Assembly: GCF_001506075.1 (NCBI RefSeq)
Contig: NZ_KQ947475.1
Span: 186,001 to 250,000, forward strand
Reading direction: 5' to 3'
DNA: 64,000 nucleotides
Source of the DNA: Vibrio sp. MEBiC08052
GTDB taxonomy: Bacteria > Pseudomonadota > Gammaproteobacteria > Enterobacterales > Vibrionaceae
This document shows positions 49,096-60,792 of this stretch, in pieces; the stretch's first letter is position 1; every line of letters begins with the position of its first letter. Position numbers and translations under genes: made by a program. The notes under the pieces were generated by a model. That model had not been told where the DNA came from, searched no databases, and was given only the letters and a program-made list of their open reading frames with translations.

Positions 49096-49449
49096 ATGAT
49101 CAATCTTCGGATGGAATATTCAGCACCGGTTGATGAACGTGTGAATATTTCTCGGTTACTGGAAGACCTTCATCAAGTGTTACTCCACGATGAAACTATT
49201 CAGCGATTCGGTCTATCGGTCAAAAGCAATGCCATCCGGAGCCACCAGTGGTTTGTCGGTGAGCAGTTGGATTCTGTTGATTTTATACAGTTGATTGTGG
49301 AAGTGAGTCAGGAGTATGTCGCGGATATCAGTTGTTCTGTGATCGGAAAACTGACCGAACGTTTTGAACAGGATGCGAATAAAATTGAAAATCTTTCAGT
49401 TTTTCTGAGAGTGATCGAGCAGCACTATATTCGGTGTCACAGTGAATAA
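49096..49449 (+). CDS. CHMI-like (tautomerase superfamily) protein lacking the catalytic proline
   Basis: A 117-residue protein that I match by eye to the 5-carboxymethyl-2-hydroxymuconate delta-isomerase family (HpaF/HpcD): N-terminal MINLRMEYS against MPHFIVECS, then aligned hydrophobic blocks and AIRS against GIRSR. The family uses the N-terminal Pro left after Met removal as catalyst; here that residue is Ile, and the second Arg is lost. It is thus probably inactive as a tautomerase or has another role. Start ATG 49096 has AGGGA eight bases upstream; a frame from 49078 would add six residues. A stand-alone gene. Confidence 0.5.
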   Translation: MINLRMEYSAPVDERVNISRLLEDLHQVLLHDETIQRFGLSVKSNAIRSHQWFVGEQLDSVDFIQLIVEVSQEYVADISCSVIGKLTERFEQDANKIENLSVFLRVIEQHYIRCHSE

Positions 49450-49599
49450 TACCCTCAGAGAGGGTATTGATAACCAGCTTAAGGTTTCAAACAACACCAT
49501 AGAGAGCTTGCCAAGCCGGATTGAAGTCGGGAAACAGCTTCGCAAAAAATGTCTCTTTTTAGGCACAGCCATTATGCGTATGGCTTCGCCGTTTCTGAT

Positions 49600-49941
49600 T
49601 CAGACATGTGGCCTGTATCGATGAAACGGAATTACATCAGCAGGGCTTGGGTTGTTGTCTGCCGAGTTGCTGGTTAACGCATTTTGGAATTTAACCATCT
49701 GAGCACTCAACTCTCTCATCAGTTTTACATTGGCATGATCCGCGTTTTTGCAGGAACGTACGACTCTATCGATGTGGCTTTGCTGAGCCCATAGTCGGTC
49801 TTGCATTTTTCGAGACGATGAGAGAATCATCTCTTCGCAGATGTCTCGTTTGAGCATCGCGAATGCTTCCGGATTGTGTTTAGCCAGTGCTACCAGCTCA
49901 TCAAATGGGGGGAGCTCGGTATAAAAACTTGGTGCGGCCAT
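49600..49941 (-). CDS. DUF3135 family protein
   Basis: A 113-residue, mostly helical cytoplasmic protein starting MAAPSFYTELPPFDELVALAKHNPEAF, which I recognise as the DUF3135 pattern common in Vibrio and related gammaproteobacteria. The function is unknown. No catalytic motif, membrane segment or signal peptide is seen. Convergent with the CHMI-like gene and on the same strand as the SufR-like regulator, 130 bases downstream of it. Confidence 0.7.
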   Translation of the reverse strand: MAAPSFYTELPPFDELVALAKHNPEAFAMLKRDICEEMILSSSRKMQDRLWAQQSHIDRVVRSCKNADHANVKLMRELSAQMVKFQNALTSNSADNNPSPADVIPFHRYRPHV

Positions 49942-50071
49942 ATATCACCTCAGTTTCTTTGTATGCTAGCCTATGACTCAAATTAAATACGTTTAATTAG
50001 AATACTACTCAATGATAAACCAAAATTGATCAAATTGTGAACTTAATGTGAGAACTTCTAACAAATGGACA

Positions 50072-50692
50072 CTAATTGAGTTTCTTAATGATATAACTGC
50101 AACGCCGATGTCCGGAGACAATGTGCTCTTGACGTTCGATAGTACACAGCCCTTTAAGCAGAGACTGAAAGATGTGTAATTCAGATTGGCAAAAGCTTTG
50201 GCATCGCGTTGCTGCTTTACATATCGGGCAATGATTCTCGATGAGACGGTAGCCATCCGATAAAGTTTCCAGCTTAACCATATAGCCTTCTCTTTCTCTC
50301 AAGATCACTAGCATGTCGAGTTTTTCTTCCAGTGTGGTACAAGTCTGAATTTCAGAGCGGTATTGTGACAATGTTTGCGCTTCTCTGGTGGCAACAATTT
50401 TAGCGATACCTTCTGAGCCGTATACCTGCTCTATTGCATCAATTACCTGAAGCGTTAATTCACCATGACGGTCGGCAAAATAAGCATGTCCATTTTCTGT
50501 CAGTGTCCAATGGCGAGTTGGGCGACCTACCTTGACTTTGACATCATAAAAGTGGACCAAGCCATCTTCTTCAAGTGACTGAAGATGTTGACGGGCTCCC
50601 ATTGTGGTGATTTCGAAGCGATCAGCAAGTTGTTTCGCAGTGACTGCGCCTTCTCGCTTGAGCGTATGCAATATCTTGTCGGCTGTTTTCAT
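50072..50692 (-). CDS. SufR-like winged-helix transcriptional regulator with cysteine cluster
   Basis: A 206-residue regulator of the COG2345 (ArsR/SufR-related) type. The N-terminal winged helix (about 1-65) reads KILHTLKREGAVTAKQLADR...GARQHLQSLEEDGLV and is followed by GRPTRHWTLTENG. The C-terminal part holds C155, C158, C164, C168, C183 and C198; the set C155-x12-C168-x14-C183-x14-C198 is nearly the spacing of the Fe-S ligands in cyanobacterial SufR (C-x12-C-x13-C-x14-C). It may sense iron-sulfur cluster status. Targets unknown; no suf or isc gene is in the window. Divergent from groESL. Confidence 0.78.
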   Translation of the reverse strand: MKTADKILHTLKREGAVTAKQLADRFEITTMGARQHLQSLEEDGLVHFYDVKVKVGRPTRHWTLTENGHAYFADRHGELTLQVIDAIEQVYGSEGIAKIVATREAQTLSQYRSEIQTCTTLEEKLDMLVILREREGYMVKLETLSDGYRLIENHCPICKAATRCQSFCQSELHIFQSLLKGLCTIERQEHIVSGHRRCSYIIKKLN

Positions 50693-50841
50693 CGGTGTCC
50701 TCTTCGCTCCGCCTATTATTCAGACTTCAGTTAATAAAGTAAACAATTGACTATTGGCCAAAGATGAGAAGCTGTCGGAGAGAAAAAGTCAGGAATGATT
50801 ATTATTTTGTTATACAGATCACATTTTTTTGCCTGTTTACC

Positions 50842-50870
50842 CTTGGGATATTTACTTTTCTCCCCCACAT
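50842..50870 (+). promoter_or_regulatory. Probable sigma-32 heat-shock promoter of groESL
   Basis: CTTGGG (50842-50847) and CCCCCACAT (50862-50870), separated by 14 bases, resemble the sigma-32 consensus CTTGAA and CCCCATNT. They lie about 70 bases before groES. No CIRCE repeat (TTAGCACTC...) is seen. Confidence 0.55.
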
Positions 50871-50938
50871 AGAAAGCACCAGCTGGTAAACAGCGTTTTC
50901 ATAAACAACACAAATAATTAAATCAGGAGAGACGACCG

Positions 50939-51229
50939 ATGAATATTCGTCCATTACATGACCGAGTTATCGTTGAACGCCAAGAAGTTGAATCCAAGTC
51001 TGCTGGTGGGATCGTTTTAACTGGTTCTGCGGCGGAAAAATCAACACGTGGAAAAGTGCTTGCTGTCGGCAACGGCCGAGTGCTTGAAAATGGGACAGTT
51101 CAGCCGCTGGACGTCAAAGTTGGTGATACTGTTATTTTTGCTGAAGGTTACGGCACCAAGTCGGAAAAAATCGATGGCAAAGAAGTATTGATCCTTGCTG
51201 AAAATGACATTCTGGCGATTGTCGAATAA
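50939..51229 (+). CDS. groES: Co-chaperonin GroES
   Basis: The 10-kDa lid of the chaperonin. 96 residues: [18 protein letters not shown], the mobile loop [20 protein letters not shown] that binds GroEL, and [19 protein letters not shown]. Followed after 75 bases by groEL. Only one copy is in this window; vibrios often carry a second groESL on the other chromosome. Confidence 0.98.
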   Translation: MNIRPLHDRVIVERQEVESKSAGGIVLTGSAAEKSTRGKVLAVGNGRVLENGTVQPLDVKVGDTVIFAEGYGTKSEKIDGKEVLILAENDILAIVE

Positions 51230-51301
51230 AAGTAGGCGTTGAGTAATTTTTGCTCTTATTCAAAACAATTGATGAAAACCGAATCAAGAAATAGGGAATA
51301 A

Positions 51302-52942
<1,641 letters not shown>

Positions 52943-52970
52943 TTTATTCATCATTTTGTGCATGATCTTG

Positions 52971-52999
52971 AAAAGGGTGAGGTTTCCTCACCCTTTTTT
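52971..52999 (+). terminator. Terminator after groEL
   Basis: GGGTGAGG-TTT-CCTCACCC, with A4 before and T6 after, 29 bases past the groEL stop. Strong rho-independent terminator. Confidence 0.95.
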
Positions 53000-53055
53000 C
53001 ATTTTTGCGGTGACTGGTATAGGATGTTGATCTTCTTTCTGACGATGGTGTGGAT

Positions 53056-54504
53056 ATGTTAATTCAAGGATTAAGTTATACGTATGCGACGGAACAGCTG
53101 AATATTTCCCATTGGGAGCTTCAGCCCTCACAGCATTGGGGCGTGTTTATTGCTCATGCGCAGAGTAGTGAACTTTTAGTGCGCCTTCTATCCGGTACAC
53201 TGGCAGAAAGTGAGCAAGCTATCGAGGGCAGACCTGCACGTGTTGGCTTAGTTTCTCTGTCTGAGCAGCAGCGGTTACTGGATGATGAAATTGCCAAAGA
53301 TGAAACCGATTTTCAGGATCATATCGATTATGGGTCTACGGTAGAGGCGCTGTTACGGGAGGCCGGATGCACCGAGGATGAATTTGCATATTTGCTTGAT
53401 CTGACCGATTTGAACCATTTGAGGACTCGCGGATTCCGCCAGTTATCAACAGGTGAGACTCGACGTTTAATGCTGGCTCGAGCGTTAGCTGGAAAACCGG
53501 AACTCCTGATTTTGCATGAACCATACTCCGGATTAGATGTAGCGCATCGTCGTCAGCTTACCGACAGCCTCAATCAACTGGCCGGTGAAATGCAATTGGT
53601 TGTAATCACTTCACGGGAAGATGAACTCCCTGAATGCCTGACCCATATTGCCTTATTTGATGATAAGCAGTTGACCCAAACCATGACGGTGGAACAGTGG
53701 CGACAGCATCCGATTTTAGAGCAACTGGCAGCGCTGACAGAAACTAAACAGGATGCATGGCTGGCGTTGAGCCAGCAATATGCCCCGGACACCATGATTC
53801 CTAATCCGAGAGTGATGATGAATCAAGTGAAGGTTGAGTACACTGATGGTCTGATTTTTCAGGATCTTTCGTGGCAAATTCAGGCCGGTCAGCATTGGCA
53901 GATTCGTGGTCCGAACGGATGTGGTAAAAGTACCTTACTCGGCCTGATTTTGGGCGATCATCCACAGTGTTACTGTAACGATATTACGGTGTTGGGGATG
54001 CGTCGCGGCAGTGGTGAGAGTATCTGGGATATTAAACGCCATATTGGTGTGGTTTCTTCTGCTTTGCATCTGCAATACCGAGTGAACTGTTCTGTATTAG
54101 ATGTGTTGCTATCGGGGTTCTTTGACTCAATTGGTCTTTATGAAAAACCCTCGGCTAAGCAAGTGCAGATGGCCCGACATTGGTTAGATGTGCTGGAAAT
54201 GAGTGATTATGAAAAACATACATTCAGGCAACTGGATTATGGGCAGCAGCGATTATTGTTAATCGTCCGTGCGTTAATCAAACAGCCGGTGTTACTGATT
54301 CTGGATGAACCCTATCAGGGGCTGGACTACTTAAACCGCCGTTTGGTGATGACGGTGCTTAACCGTTTGGCTGAATTGAAGATGACGCAGTTATTATATG
54401 TCTCGCACTATGAGGAAGATCGACTCTCTGCGATCCGTAATTATGTCGATTTTGTTGCACATCCGGAGGGAGGGTATCGGGTCTGTATTTCGGAGGAAGC
54501 GTAA
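53056..54504 (+). CDS. modF: ModF-like tandem ABC ATPase
   Basis: A soluble protein of about 482 residues with two fused ABC ATPase domains and no membrane part, resembling E. coli ModF. The second domain (about 255-480) is complete: Walker A GPNGCGKSTLL, signature-like LDYGQQRLLL, Walker B LLILDEPYQGLD. The first is degenerate: the P-loop position reads VFIAHAQSSELLV and Walker B LLILHEPYSGLD, though the LSTGETRR signature is kept. This gives one catalytic and one structural site. Start taken at ATG 53056; GTG 53050 is possible. Role undefined in any species; no modABC genes are nearby. Confidence 0.8.
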   Translation: MLIQGLSYTYATEQLNISHWELQPSQHWGVFIAHAQSSELLVRLLSGTLAESEQAIEGRPARVGLVSLSEQQRLLDDEIAKDETDFQDHIDYGSTVEALLREAGCTEDEFAYLLDLTDLNHLRTRGFRQLSTGETRRLMLARALAGKPELLILHEPYSGLDVAHRRQLTDSLNQLAGEMQLVVITSREDELPECLTHIALFDDKQLTQTMTVEQWRQHPILEQLAALTETKQDAWLALSQQYAPDTMIPNPRVMMNQVKVEYTDGLIFQDLSWQIQAGQHWQIRGPNGCGKSTLLGLILGDHPQCYCNDITVLGMRRGSGESIWDIKRHIGVVSSALHLQYRVNCSVLDVLLSGFFDSIGLYEKPSAKQVQMARHWLDVLEMSDYEKHTFRQLDYGQQRLLLIVRALIKQPVLLILDEPYQGLDYLNRRLVMTVLNRLAELKMTQLLYVSHYEEDRLSAIRNYVDFVAHPEGGYRVCISEEA

Positions 54505-54540
54505 CTTCCTCCGGATAGTATCTTTTCTCTAAGCTTCCGG

Positions 54541-55563
54541 TTATTCCAGATGTAAATCCAGTGGTGTCTTACTACGACGTCCGCCGATTTCCCGGGTCAG
54601 TCTGGGAACGAGATAACCGGAGACTTGTTCAATCACGCCAGCCATAATGGTTCTTGCTGCTTCATCTGAGACAAAGAAGTGTGCAGCGCCCTGAACTTTA
54701 TCCAGAACATGCAGATAGTAGGGAAGGATGCCAGCCTGAAACAGCGCCTCACTCAGCTTAACCTGAGCGTCTATCGAGTCATTGATTCCCTTGAGTAGCA
54801 CCGCCTGATTGAGCAAGGTGACACCCGCCTGACGCAGAGACATCATCGCCTGACTGAGTGATGCATTAATTTCATTGGCATGATTGATATGAGAGACAAA
54901 AACCACCTTCAAACGGGTTTGAGCGAGTAACTCAGTGAGTGCCGGGGTGATTCGTTCTGGAATCACGACGGGTAAGCGAGAATGAAACCGTAGTGTCTGA
55001 ATGTGTGGAATGAAAGCAATCTGCTCGATCAGCCAACGGAGTTCATGATCTTTTGCCATGAGTGGATCGCCACCGGACAGAATCACTTCGTTCAATTCAG
55101 GATGTTGTGCGATGTAAGCTAAGTTTTCCTGCCAGACTGTTTTATTGCCTTTGTTGTCCTGATAAGGAAAATGTCGGCGAAAACAGTAGCGACAGTTAAT
55201 GGCACATGCGCCTTTTAAAATCAGCAGTACCCGATTGTGATATTTGTGCAACAGTCCCGGATGATCGTTATTCTGTTCTGCCAGTGGATCCGTTGAAAAT
55301 CCCGGAAGAACTTCGAACTCCTGACTGAGCGGTAGCACTTGACGTAACAGCGGATCAAATGGATTACCTTTTTCCATGCGCTCGGCAAAGCTAAGCGGCA
55401 CCCGTTGTGCGAAAAGCTTCCTAGCTTTAAATCCTTGCATCCAAGGCGTTGGATCAATTTCCAGATATCTGAGCAGCTGCTCTGGATCTGAGATCGCATT
55501 CGCAAGTTGTTTGAGCCAGTTTTGCTCAACAGATTCAATTTTTCGGGTTATTATGTGCGGCAT
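54541..55563 (-). CDS. epmB: EF-P beta-lysylation protein, lysine 2,3-aminomutase EpmB
   Basis: A radical-SAM/PLP enzyme converting (S)-alpha-lysine to (R)-beta-lysine for attachment to elongation factor P. 340 residues from ATG 55563 (MPHIITRKIESVEQNW), matching E. coli EpmB (342). The iron-sulfur ligands are in CAINCRYCFRRHFPY; ILSGGDPLMAKDHEL and YYLHVLDKVQGAAHF are conserved. Divergent from efp, its final substrate, with 34 bases between the two starts. Confidence 0.96.
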   Translation of the reverse strand: MPHIITRKIESVEQNWLKQLANAISDPEQLLRYLEIDPTPWMQGFKARKLFAQRVPLSFAERMEKGNPFDPLLRQVLPLSQEFEVLPGFSTDPLAEQNNDHPGLLHKYHNRVLLILKGACAINCRYCFRRHFPYQDNKGNKTVWQENLAYIAQHPELNEVILSGGDPLMAKDHELRWLIEQIAFIPHIQTLRFHSRLPVVIPERITPALTELLAQTRLKVVFVSHINHANEINASLSQAMMSLRQAGVTLLNQAVLLKGINDSIDAQVKLSEALFQAGILPYYLHVLDKVQGAAHFFVSDEAARTIMAGVIEQVSGYLVPRLTREIGGRRSKTPLDLHLE

Positions 55564-55597
55564 TGAATTTAACTCGAAGTATAAGTAAGAGGAAATA

Positions 55598-56164
55598 ATG
55601 GCTACTGTTAGCACGAATGAATTTAAAGGCGGTCTGAAGATTATGATCGATAACGAGCCTTGTGTCATTCTCGAAAACGAGTATGTAAAACCAGGTAAAG
55701 GTCAGGCATTCAATCGCGTTAAAATCCGTAAATTGCTTTCCGGCAAAGTGTTGGAAAAAACCTTTAAGTCCGGAGACTCCGCAGAAGTCGCAGATGTCAT
55801 GGATATCGATCTGGATTATCTTTATTCCGATGGCGAATTCTATCATTTTATGAATAGCGAAACATTCGAACAAGTTGCTGCGGATGCAAAAGCTGTCGGT
55901 GACAATGCGAAATGGTTGGTTGAGAATAATGCGTGTATGCTGACGTTGTGGAATGGCAACCCAATCGCTGTAGCGCCACCTAACTTTGTTGAACTGGAAG
56001 TGACTGAAACTGATCCGGGTCTGAAAGGGGATACTCAGGGAACCGGCGGCAAACCTGCGACATTATCGACCGGTGCAGTGGTTCGTGTACCGCTGTTTAT
56101 TCAGATTGGTGAAGTCATCAAAGTTGACACGCGCACTGCTGAATATGTGAGCCGCGTAAAATAG
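55598..56164 (+). CDS. efp: Translation elongation factor P
   Basis: Rescues ribosomes stalled on polyproline stretches. 188 residues: N-terminal KOW-like domain with Lys34 at the tip of the loop [10 protein letters not shown], the residue that carries beta-lysine, and two OB-like domains. GAGG lies before the ATG. The modifying enzymes EpmB (divergent, adjacent) and EpmA (59802-60779) are both in this window. Confidence 0.98.
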   Translation: MATVSTNEFKGGLKIMIDNEPCVILENEYVKPGKGQAFNRVKIRKLLSGKVLEKTFKSGDSAEVADVMDIDLDYLYSDGEFYHFMNSETFEQVAADAKAVGDNAKWLVENNACMLTLWNGNPIAVAPPNFVELEVTETDPGLKGDTQGTGGKPATLSTGAVVRVPLFIQIGEVIKVDTRTAEYVSRVK

Positions 56165-56211
56165 ACGGGTTTCAGCATGGGGTGAGTCTGAACCTCAGTG
56201 TTTTGAATGAG

Positions 56212-56240
56212 AAAGGGCTGCCGATTCGGCAGCCCTTTTT
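56212..56240. terminator. Terminator shared by efp and frdD
   Basis: GGGCTGCCG-ATT-CGGCAGCCC, with AAA before and T5 after, between the convergent efp and frd operon. Best oriented for efp. Confidence 0.9.
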
Positions 56241-56259
56241 GATCGCACGTGAATCTCGT

Positions 56260-56622
56260 TTAGATCATAAAAATGAACACGATAGAGAGCGCGGAAATGA
56301 TCGTTGCAATGCCATAACAGGCGATTTTACCCACCACACCGGTATGGATTTTCAGGTCATGCATGCCGTGATGAACACGGTGCATAGCATGCCACATTGG
56401 GAGTGCAATCGTGGCAATCACAAATAGTGCGCCAATGATATTGGTCGCAAAACCTGCCACGCGGTCATAGCTCAGCGCGTCTGCATCAAGCATGCCCAGC
56501 GGGCCCATAATCCCCAGTACAAAAATGGTGATTGGAGTAATCATGGCAAACCATGTACCACCGGCACCGAACAGGCCCCACCAGACGGGTTCGTCTGAAC
56601 GTTTTGGATTTTGGTTAATCAC
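56260..56622 (-). CDS. frdD: Fumarate reductase membrane anchor FrdD
   Basis: A three-helix membrane anchor of the menaquinol:fumarate reductase. 120 residues from GTG 56622 ([21 protein letters not shown]), matching E. coli FrdD and having AAGGAG upstream; the longer ATG frame to 56652 overlaps frdC and is not supported. Contains [13 protein letters not shown] near the quinone side. Last gene of frdABCD. Confidence 0.95.
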   Translation of the reverse strand: MINQNPKRSDEPVWWGLFGAGGTWFAMITPITIFVLGIMGPLGMLDADALSYDRVAGFATNIIGALFVIATIALPMWHAMHRVHHGMHDLKIHTGVVGKIACYGIATIISALSIVFIFMI

Positions 56623-56632
56623 GCGTGTCTCC

Positions 56633-57016
56633 TTAAACGATAATGAGCACAAAAACAGAAATCACGGCAACAGCAACCCATTGGCTCAGCACGATAATTT
56701 TCTTATCAATCAGCTTGCCTTTCAGTCGCATCGGTACCACTTGTGGCATCATGCCGAAGAACGTATGGGCATGAAACAGGCTGGCGACCAGCGCAATGAC
56801 GTTGATAACGATCACCAACGGGTTGGCCATAAAGTTCAGCCAGGATTGCCATGCCTCCGGCCCTTTCACCAGACATCCCAGACCTACCGTGAGGAATAGG
56901 GTAAACACGATTAAAGGAAGAACGGTCGCCTCACGGATCATATAGAAGCGATAGAACGGATTGCTTTTCCACCACGTCCGTTTCACTTCTCTTACATAGG
57001 GCTTACGATTACTCAT
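56633..57016 (-). CDS. frdC: Fumarate reductase membrane anchor FrdC
   Basis: The second three-helix anchor subunit, 127 residues: [31 protein letters not shown] is characteristic, with the conserved Arg and Glu of the quinol site. It lies 3 bases after frdB and 10 before frdD, so the four subunits are co-translated in order. Confidence 0.95.
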   Translation of the reverse strand: MSNRKPYVREVKRTWWKSNPFYRFYMIREATVLPLIVFTLFLTVGLGCLVKGPEAWQSWLNFMANPLVIVINVIALVASLFHAHTFFGMMPQVVPMRLKGKLIDKKIIVLSQWVAVAVISVFVLIIV

Positions 57017-57019
57017 CTC

Positions 57020-57760
57020 TTATGCCTCCTGAGGTTTCAACATCGCAATGACAAAGTCCATCGACGACACCACTTTACCCTGGTTCACCGCGGCTGCCGG
57101 ATCAACACTCTTCGGACAAACTTCAGAGCAGTAACCGACAAAGGTACATCCCCAGACACCGTTTTCGCCATTGATCAGATTCATCCGCTCGGCCTGACCA
57201 TTATCACGGCTGTCGAGATTATAGCGATGTGCCAGTGTCAGTGCAGCCGGACCGATAAATTCAGGATTGAGGCCGAACTGCGGACAGGCGGCATAACACA
57301 AACCACAGTTGATACAGCCGGCAAACTGTTTGTACTTTGCCATTTGCTCCGGGGTTTGCAGGTTGGTGCCGTCTTCCGGTTTACGGTCGTTACCGATGAT
57401 ATAAGGTTTGATTGCCTCCAGACGCTCGATAAATGGCGTCATATCGACAATCAGATCTTTCTCAATCGGGAAGTTGGCCAGTGGTTCGATTTTGACACCA
57501 TCCGGGTAGTCGCGCAGGAAGCTTTTACAAGCGAGTTTCGGCACGCCGTTGACCATCACGCCACAAGAGCCACAAATCGCCATCCGGCAAGACCAACGAT
57601 AGGAGAGGTTCTTGTCCAGATGATCTTTCACATATGAAATCGTGTCGAGGATCGACATGGTTTCATTGAACGGGACTTCGAAGGACTGTAAGTAAGGCGC
57701 CTCATCTTTTTCCGGGTCATAGCGCAGAATGTCTACTTTTTGAATACGTTGGGTGACCAT
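57020..57760 (-). CDS. frdB: Fumarate reductase iron-sulfur subunit FrdB
   Basis: Carries electrons from menaquinol to FrdA through [2Fe-2S], [4Fe-4S] and [3Fe-4S] clusters. 246 residues: [15 protein letters not shown]...LAC for the first cluster, [12 protein letters not shown] for the second, and [16 protein letters not shown] for the third. It lies two bases after frdA. Confidence 0.97.
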   Translation of the reverse strand: MVTQRIQKVDILRYDPEKDEAPYLQSFEVPFNETMSILDTISYVKDHLDKNLSYRWSCRMAICGSCGVMVNGVPKLACKSFLRDYPDGVKIEPLANFPIEKDLIVDMTPFIERLEAIKPYIIGNDRKPEDGTNLQTPEQMAKYKQFAGCINCGLCYAACPQFGLNPEFIGPAALTLAHRYNLDSRDNGQAERMNLINGENGVWGCTFVGYCSEVCPKSVDPAAAVNQGKVVSSMDFVIAMLKPQEA

Positions 57761-57762
57761 GA

Positions 57763-59565
57763 TTAATTCTCCTCTGCGCGCTGTTTGGCTTCTTCTGCTG
57801 CGGCTTGCTCAGCAGCGGCACCGTAAAGACGTGCTTTCGGTTGTGACTTGGTGATGGTGACATCACTGTAGTCAATCCGAGGGGCCGCATCTTGTTGATA
57901 GAATGCCAGTGAGTGTTTGAGGAAGTTCACATCGTCACGCTCGGTACACCCTTCATCAAGACGTTGATGGGCACCACGGGACTCTTTACGGAGAATCGCT
58001 GAGTGAACCATTGCTTCAGCCACTTCGAGACTATGGCCGATTTCAATCGCGTACAACAGGTCGGTATTGAAGACTTTGCCTTTGTCTTTAATGCTGATTT
58101 TTTTATAGCGAGCTTTCAGTTCAGCCAGTTTATCAACGGTCTGTTGCATCAGATCTTCCTGACGGTAGATCCCACATCCCGCTTCCATGGCATTGCCCAT
58201 TTCAGTGCGGATATCGGCCCAGTTTTCATCGCCTTCTTGATTCATGAGAGATTGAATGTGTTGTTCGACCGCTTTGACCTGTGCTGCGATGGCTTTATCA
58301 TTCCAGCCTTTGAATGTTTCAACGCGTTTGACTGCATGTTCACCGGCAACGCGACCAAAAACAACCAATTCAGCCAGTGAGTTGGAGCCGAGACGGTTGG
58401 CCCCGTGCAGACCGACGGAAGAGCACTCACCGACGGCAAATAACCCTTGGATACGAGTTTCGCACTGACCGTTGGTTTCAATCCCACCCATGGTGTAGTG
58501 CACGGTCGGACGGATTGGGATCGGCTCTTTGACCGGATCGACATTCACATAAGCTTTGGCCAGCTCACAAATAAATGGCAGACGCTCATGCAGATATTCT
58601 TCACCCAGATGACGCAGGTCGAGATGGACAACATCTCCGAGTGGGTGTTTGATGGTATTGCCTTTTTGCTGTTCGTGCCAGAAAGCCTGAGAAACTTTGT
58701 CACGCGGACCGAGTTCCATATATTTATTTTTCGGTTGGCCGACCGGAGTTTCCGGACCCATGCCGTAATCTTGCAGATAACGGTAGCCGTTTTTATTGAC
58801 GATAATTCCGCCTTCACCCCGGCACCCTTCGGTCATTAGGATCCCGGTTCCGGGCAGGCCGGTCGGGTGATACTGGACAAACTCCATATCGCGCAGCGGT
58901 ACACCGTGACGATAAGCCATTCCCATACCATCACCGGTCACAATGCCACCATTGGTATTACATTGATAAACGCGGCCTGCACCACCGGTGGCCAGAACGA
59001 CGGATTTTGCTTTAATCGTTACCAGTTCGCCTTCTGCCATATGAATGGCAATCAGCCCCTGTACTTGACCGTCATCGACCAACAGGTCAACGACGAAGTA
59101 TTCGTCAAAGCGTTTGATTTGTGGATATTTAATCGACGTTTGGAACAGGGTATGCAGCATATGAAAACCGGTTTTGTCTGCGGCAAACCAGGTTCTCTCA
59201 ACTTTCATTCCACCGAAACGACGGACGTTGACCTCACCATTTTCTTTCCGGCTCCAGGGGCAGCCCCATTGCTCCATCTGGATCATTTCCCGGGTTGAGT
59301 TTTCGACAAAATACTCCACGACATCCTGTTCACAAAGCCAGTCCCCACCACCGACAGTGTCGTTGAAATGGTTATCTAAGCTATCCTCATCCTTGATAAC
59401 TGCTGCGGAGCCTCCTTCTGCGGCAACCGTATGTGAGCGCATAGGATATACTTTTGAAATCAGAGCCACCTGTAAATCAGGGTTGGCTTCTGCGGCAGCA
59501 ATCGCAGTACGAAGACCGGCACCACCAGCGCCGATGACCGCGATATCTGTGGTAAGTGTTTGCAC
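57763..59565 (-). CDS. frdA: Fumarate reductase flavoprotein subunit FrdA
   Basis: Catalytic subunit reducing fumarate to succinate as terminal step of anaerobic respiration. 600 residues; FAD is linked to H45 in [14 protein letters not shown], with the Rossmann [29 protein letters not shown], catalytic Arg region [21 protein letters not shown] and HYTMGGI. Start is GTG, with GGAGG eight bases upstream, as in E. coli. Head of frdABCD, divergent from epmA. I did not find a clear FNR site in the 236-base gap. AspA (11064-12509) can supply fumarate. Confidence 0.98.
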   Translation of the reverse strand: MQTLTTDIAVIGAGGAGLRTAIAAAEANPDLQVALISKVYPMRSHTVAAEGGSAAVIKDEDSLDNHFNDTVGGGDWLCEQDVVEYFVENSTREMIQMEQWGCPWSRKENGEVNVRRFGGMKVERTWFAADKTGFHMLHTLFQTSIKYPQIKRFDEYFVVDLLVDDGQVQGLIAIHMAEGELVTIKAKSVVLATGGAGRVYQCNTNGGIVTGDGMGMAYRHGVPLRDMEFVQYHPTGLPGTGILMTEGCRGEGGIIVNKNGYRYLQDYGMGPETPVGQPKNKYMELGPRDKVSQAFWHEQQKGNTIKHPLGDVVHLDLRHLGEEYLHERLPFICELAKAYVNVDPVKEPIPIRPTVHYTMGGIETNGQCETRIQGLFAVGECSSVGLHGANRLGSNSLAELVVFGRVAGEHAVKRVETFKGWNDKAIAAQVKAVEQHIQSLMNQEGDENWADIRTEMGNAMEAGCGIYRQEDLMQQTVDKLAELKARYKKISIKDKGKVFNTDLLYAIEIGHSLEVAEAMVHSAILRKESRGAHQRLDEGCTERDDVNFLKHSLAFYQQDAAPRIDYSDVTITKSQPKARLYGAAAEQAAAEEAKQRAEEN

Positions 59566-59801
59566 AGTTATCCTCCAGTGAGTGATTTGCGGGAACCCCG
59601 CTTATTATCTAAAAACATAGTGCTTTTAGGGTCTTTTTAGTCTAATTGAAGTCATATGCTGAAAAAATTGATTTCGTTAGGTTTTTAATCGAATATCATG
59701 CTTCATTATCGATATAATTATCCCATGTGTGATTGCTTTCACGTTTTACATTTGATGGCATATCTTAATGGGATTTTATTGTGTAAGGGGTCAAACTTTT
59801 C

Positions 59802-60779
59802 ATGCCGAGTCACCTATCTTGGAAACCAACGATTTCAATGTTTCACTTGCGTGAGCGATCCCGATTAATCAATGCTATCCGGCATTTTTTGACGGAACGG
59901 GGCGTTTTGGAAGTGGAAACCCCCTCAATGAGTCTTGCGACTGTGACGGACGTTCACTTGCAAACCTTTAAAAGTCAGTTTTTCGGACCTGATTTCGCCT
60001 CTGGTCGTGCGGTATATCTGATGACAAGTCCTGAGTTTCATATGAAACGTCTGTTGGCCGCTGGTTCCGGTTCGATCTTTCAGCTTTGTAAAGCATTCAG
60101 AAATGAAGAGAGTGGTCGCCATCACAATCCTGAATTTACTTTACTGGAATGGTATCGCGTCGGGTTCGACCATCATCAGTTGATGGATGAAATGGATGAT
60201 TTACTGCAAGGCATCTTGGTGTGCCCGCCCGCACAACGCATTACTTATCAGCAGGTGTTTGCCGAGCATGTCGGTGTTTGCCCTCTATCTTGTGAGATGG
60301 ATGAACTGCGAATCAAGGCACAGCACTTTGGTTTTGCTGACATTGCTGAGCATGAACAGGATCGGGACACGCTTTTACAACTCCTGTTTAGTATGGTAGT
60401 GGAACCGGCTATTGGTCAGACGGCACCTGTGTTTGTCTATGACTTTCCTGCATCTCAGGCGGCTCTTGCGCGAGTGAGTGCCAATGACCATCGGGTTGCT
60501 GAGCGGTTTGAAGTCTATTTTAAAGGCATTGAACTGGCGAATGGTTTTCATGAACTTGATGATCCACAAGAACAGCTGTGCCGTTTTGAAGCCGATAATG
60601 AAAAACGGTTACAAATGGGGTTGGAGCAACAGCCGATTGATTATCATCTGATTCAGGCGCTTGAGGCCGGTTTACCTCATTGTGCCGGTGTCGCGTTGGG
60701 CATTGATCGGTTGGTAATGCTGGCACTCGGACTCTCTCATATACAGGACGTGATCGCGTTTCCCTTCCCCAATGCCTAA
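59802..60779 (+). CDS. epmA: EF-P lysine ligase EpmA (PoxA/GenX)
   Basis: A class II lysyl-tRNA synthetase paralog that lacks the anticodon domain and attaches beta-lysine to Lys34 of EF-P. 325 residues: motif 1 near [15 protein letters not shown], motif 2 [20 protein letters not shown], and motif 3 [15 protein letters not shown]. The short length confirms EpmA rather than LysS. Divergent from frdABCD as in E. coli. Confidence 0.97.
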   Translation: MPSHLSWKPTISMFHLRERSRLINAIRHFLTERGVLEVETPSMSLATVTDVHLQTFKSQFFGPDFASGRAVYLMTSPEFHMKRLLAAGSGSIFQLCKAFRNEESGRHHNPEFTLLEWYRVGFDHHQLMDEMDDLLQGILVCPPAQRITYQQVFAEHVGVCPLSCEMDELRIKAQHFGFADIAEHEQDRDTLLQLLFSMVVEPAIGQTAPVFVYDFPASQAALARVSANDHRVAERFEVYFKGIELANGFHELDDPQEQLCRFEADNEKRLQMGLEQQPIDYHLIQALEAGLPHCAGVALGIDRLVMLALGLSHIQDVIAFPFPNA

Positions 60780-60792
60780 AGAGGGTTAGAAC

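Noticed and set aside
59566..59801. FNR site in the frdA-epmA gap
   Set aside because: Read both strands and found no TTGAT-N4-ATCAA or close variant, though anaerobic control would be expected.
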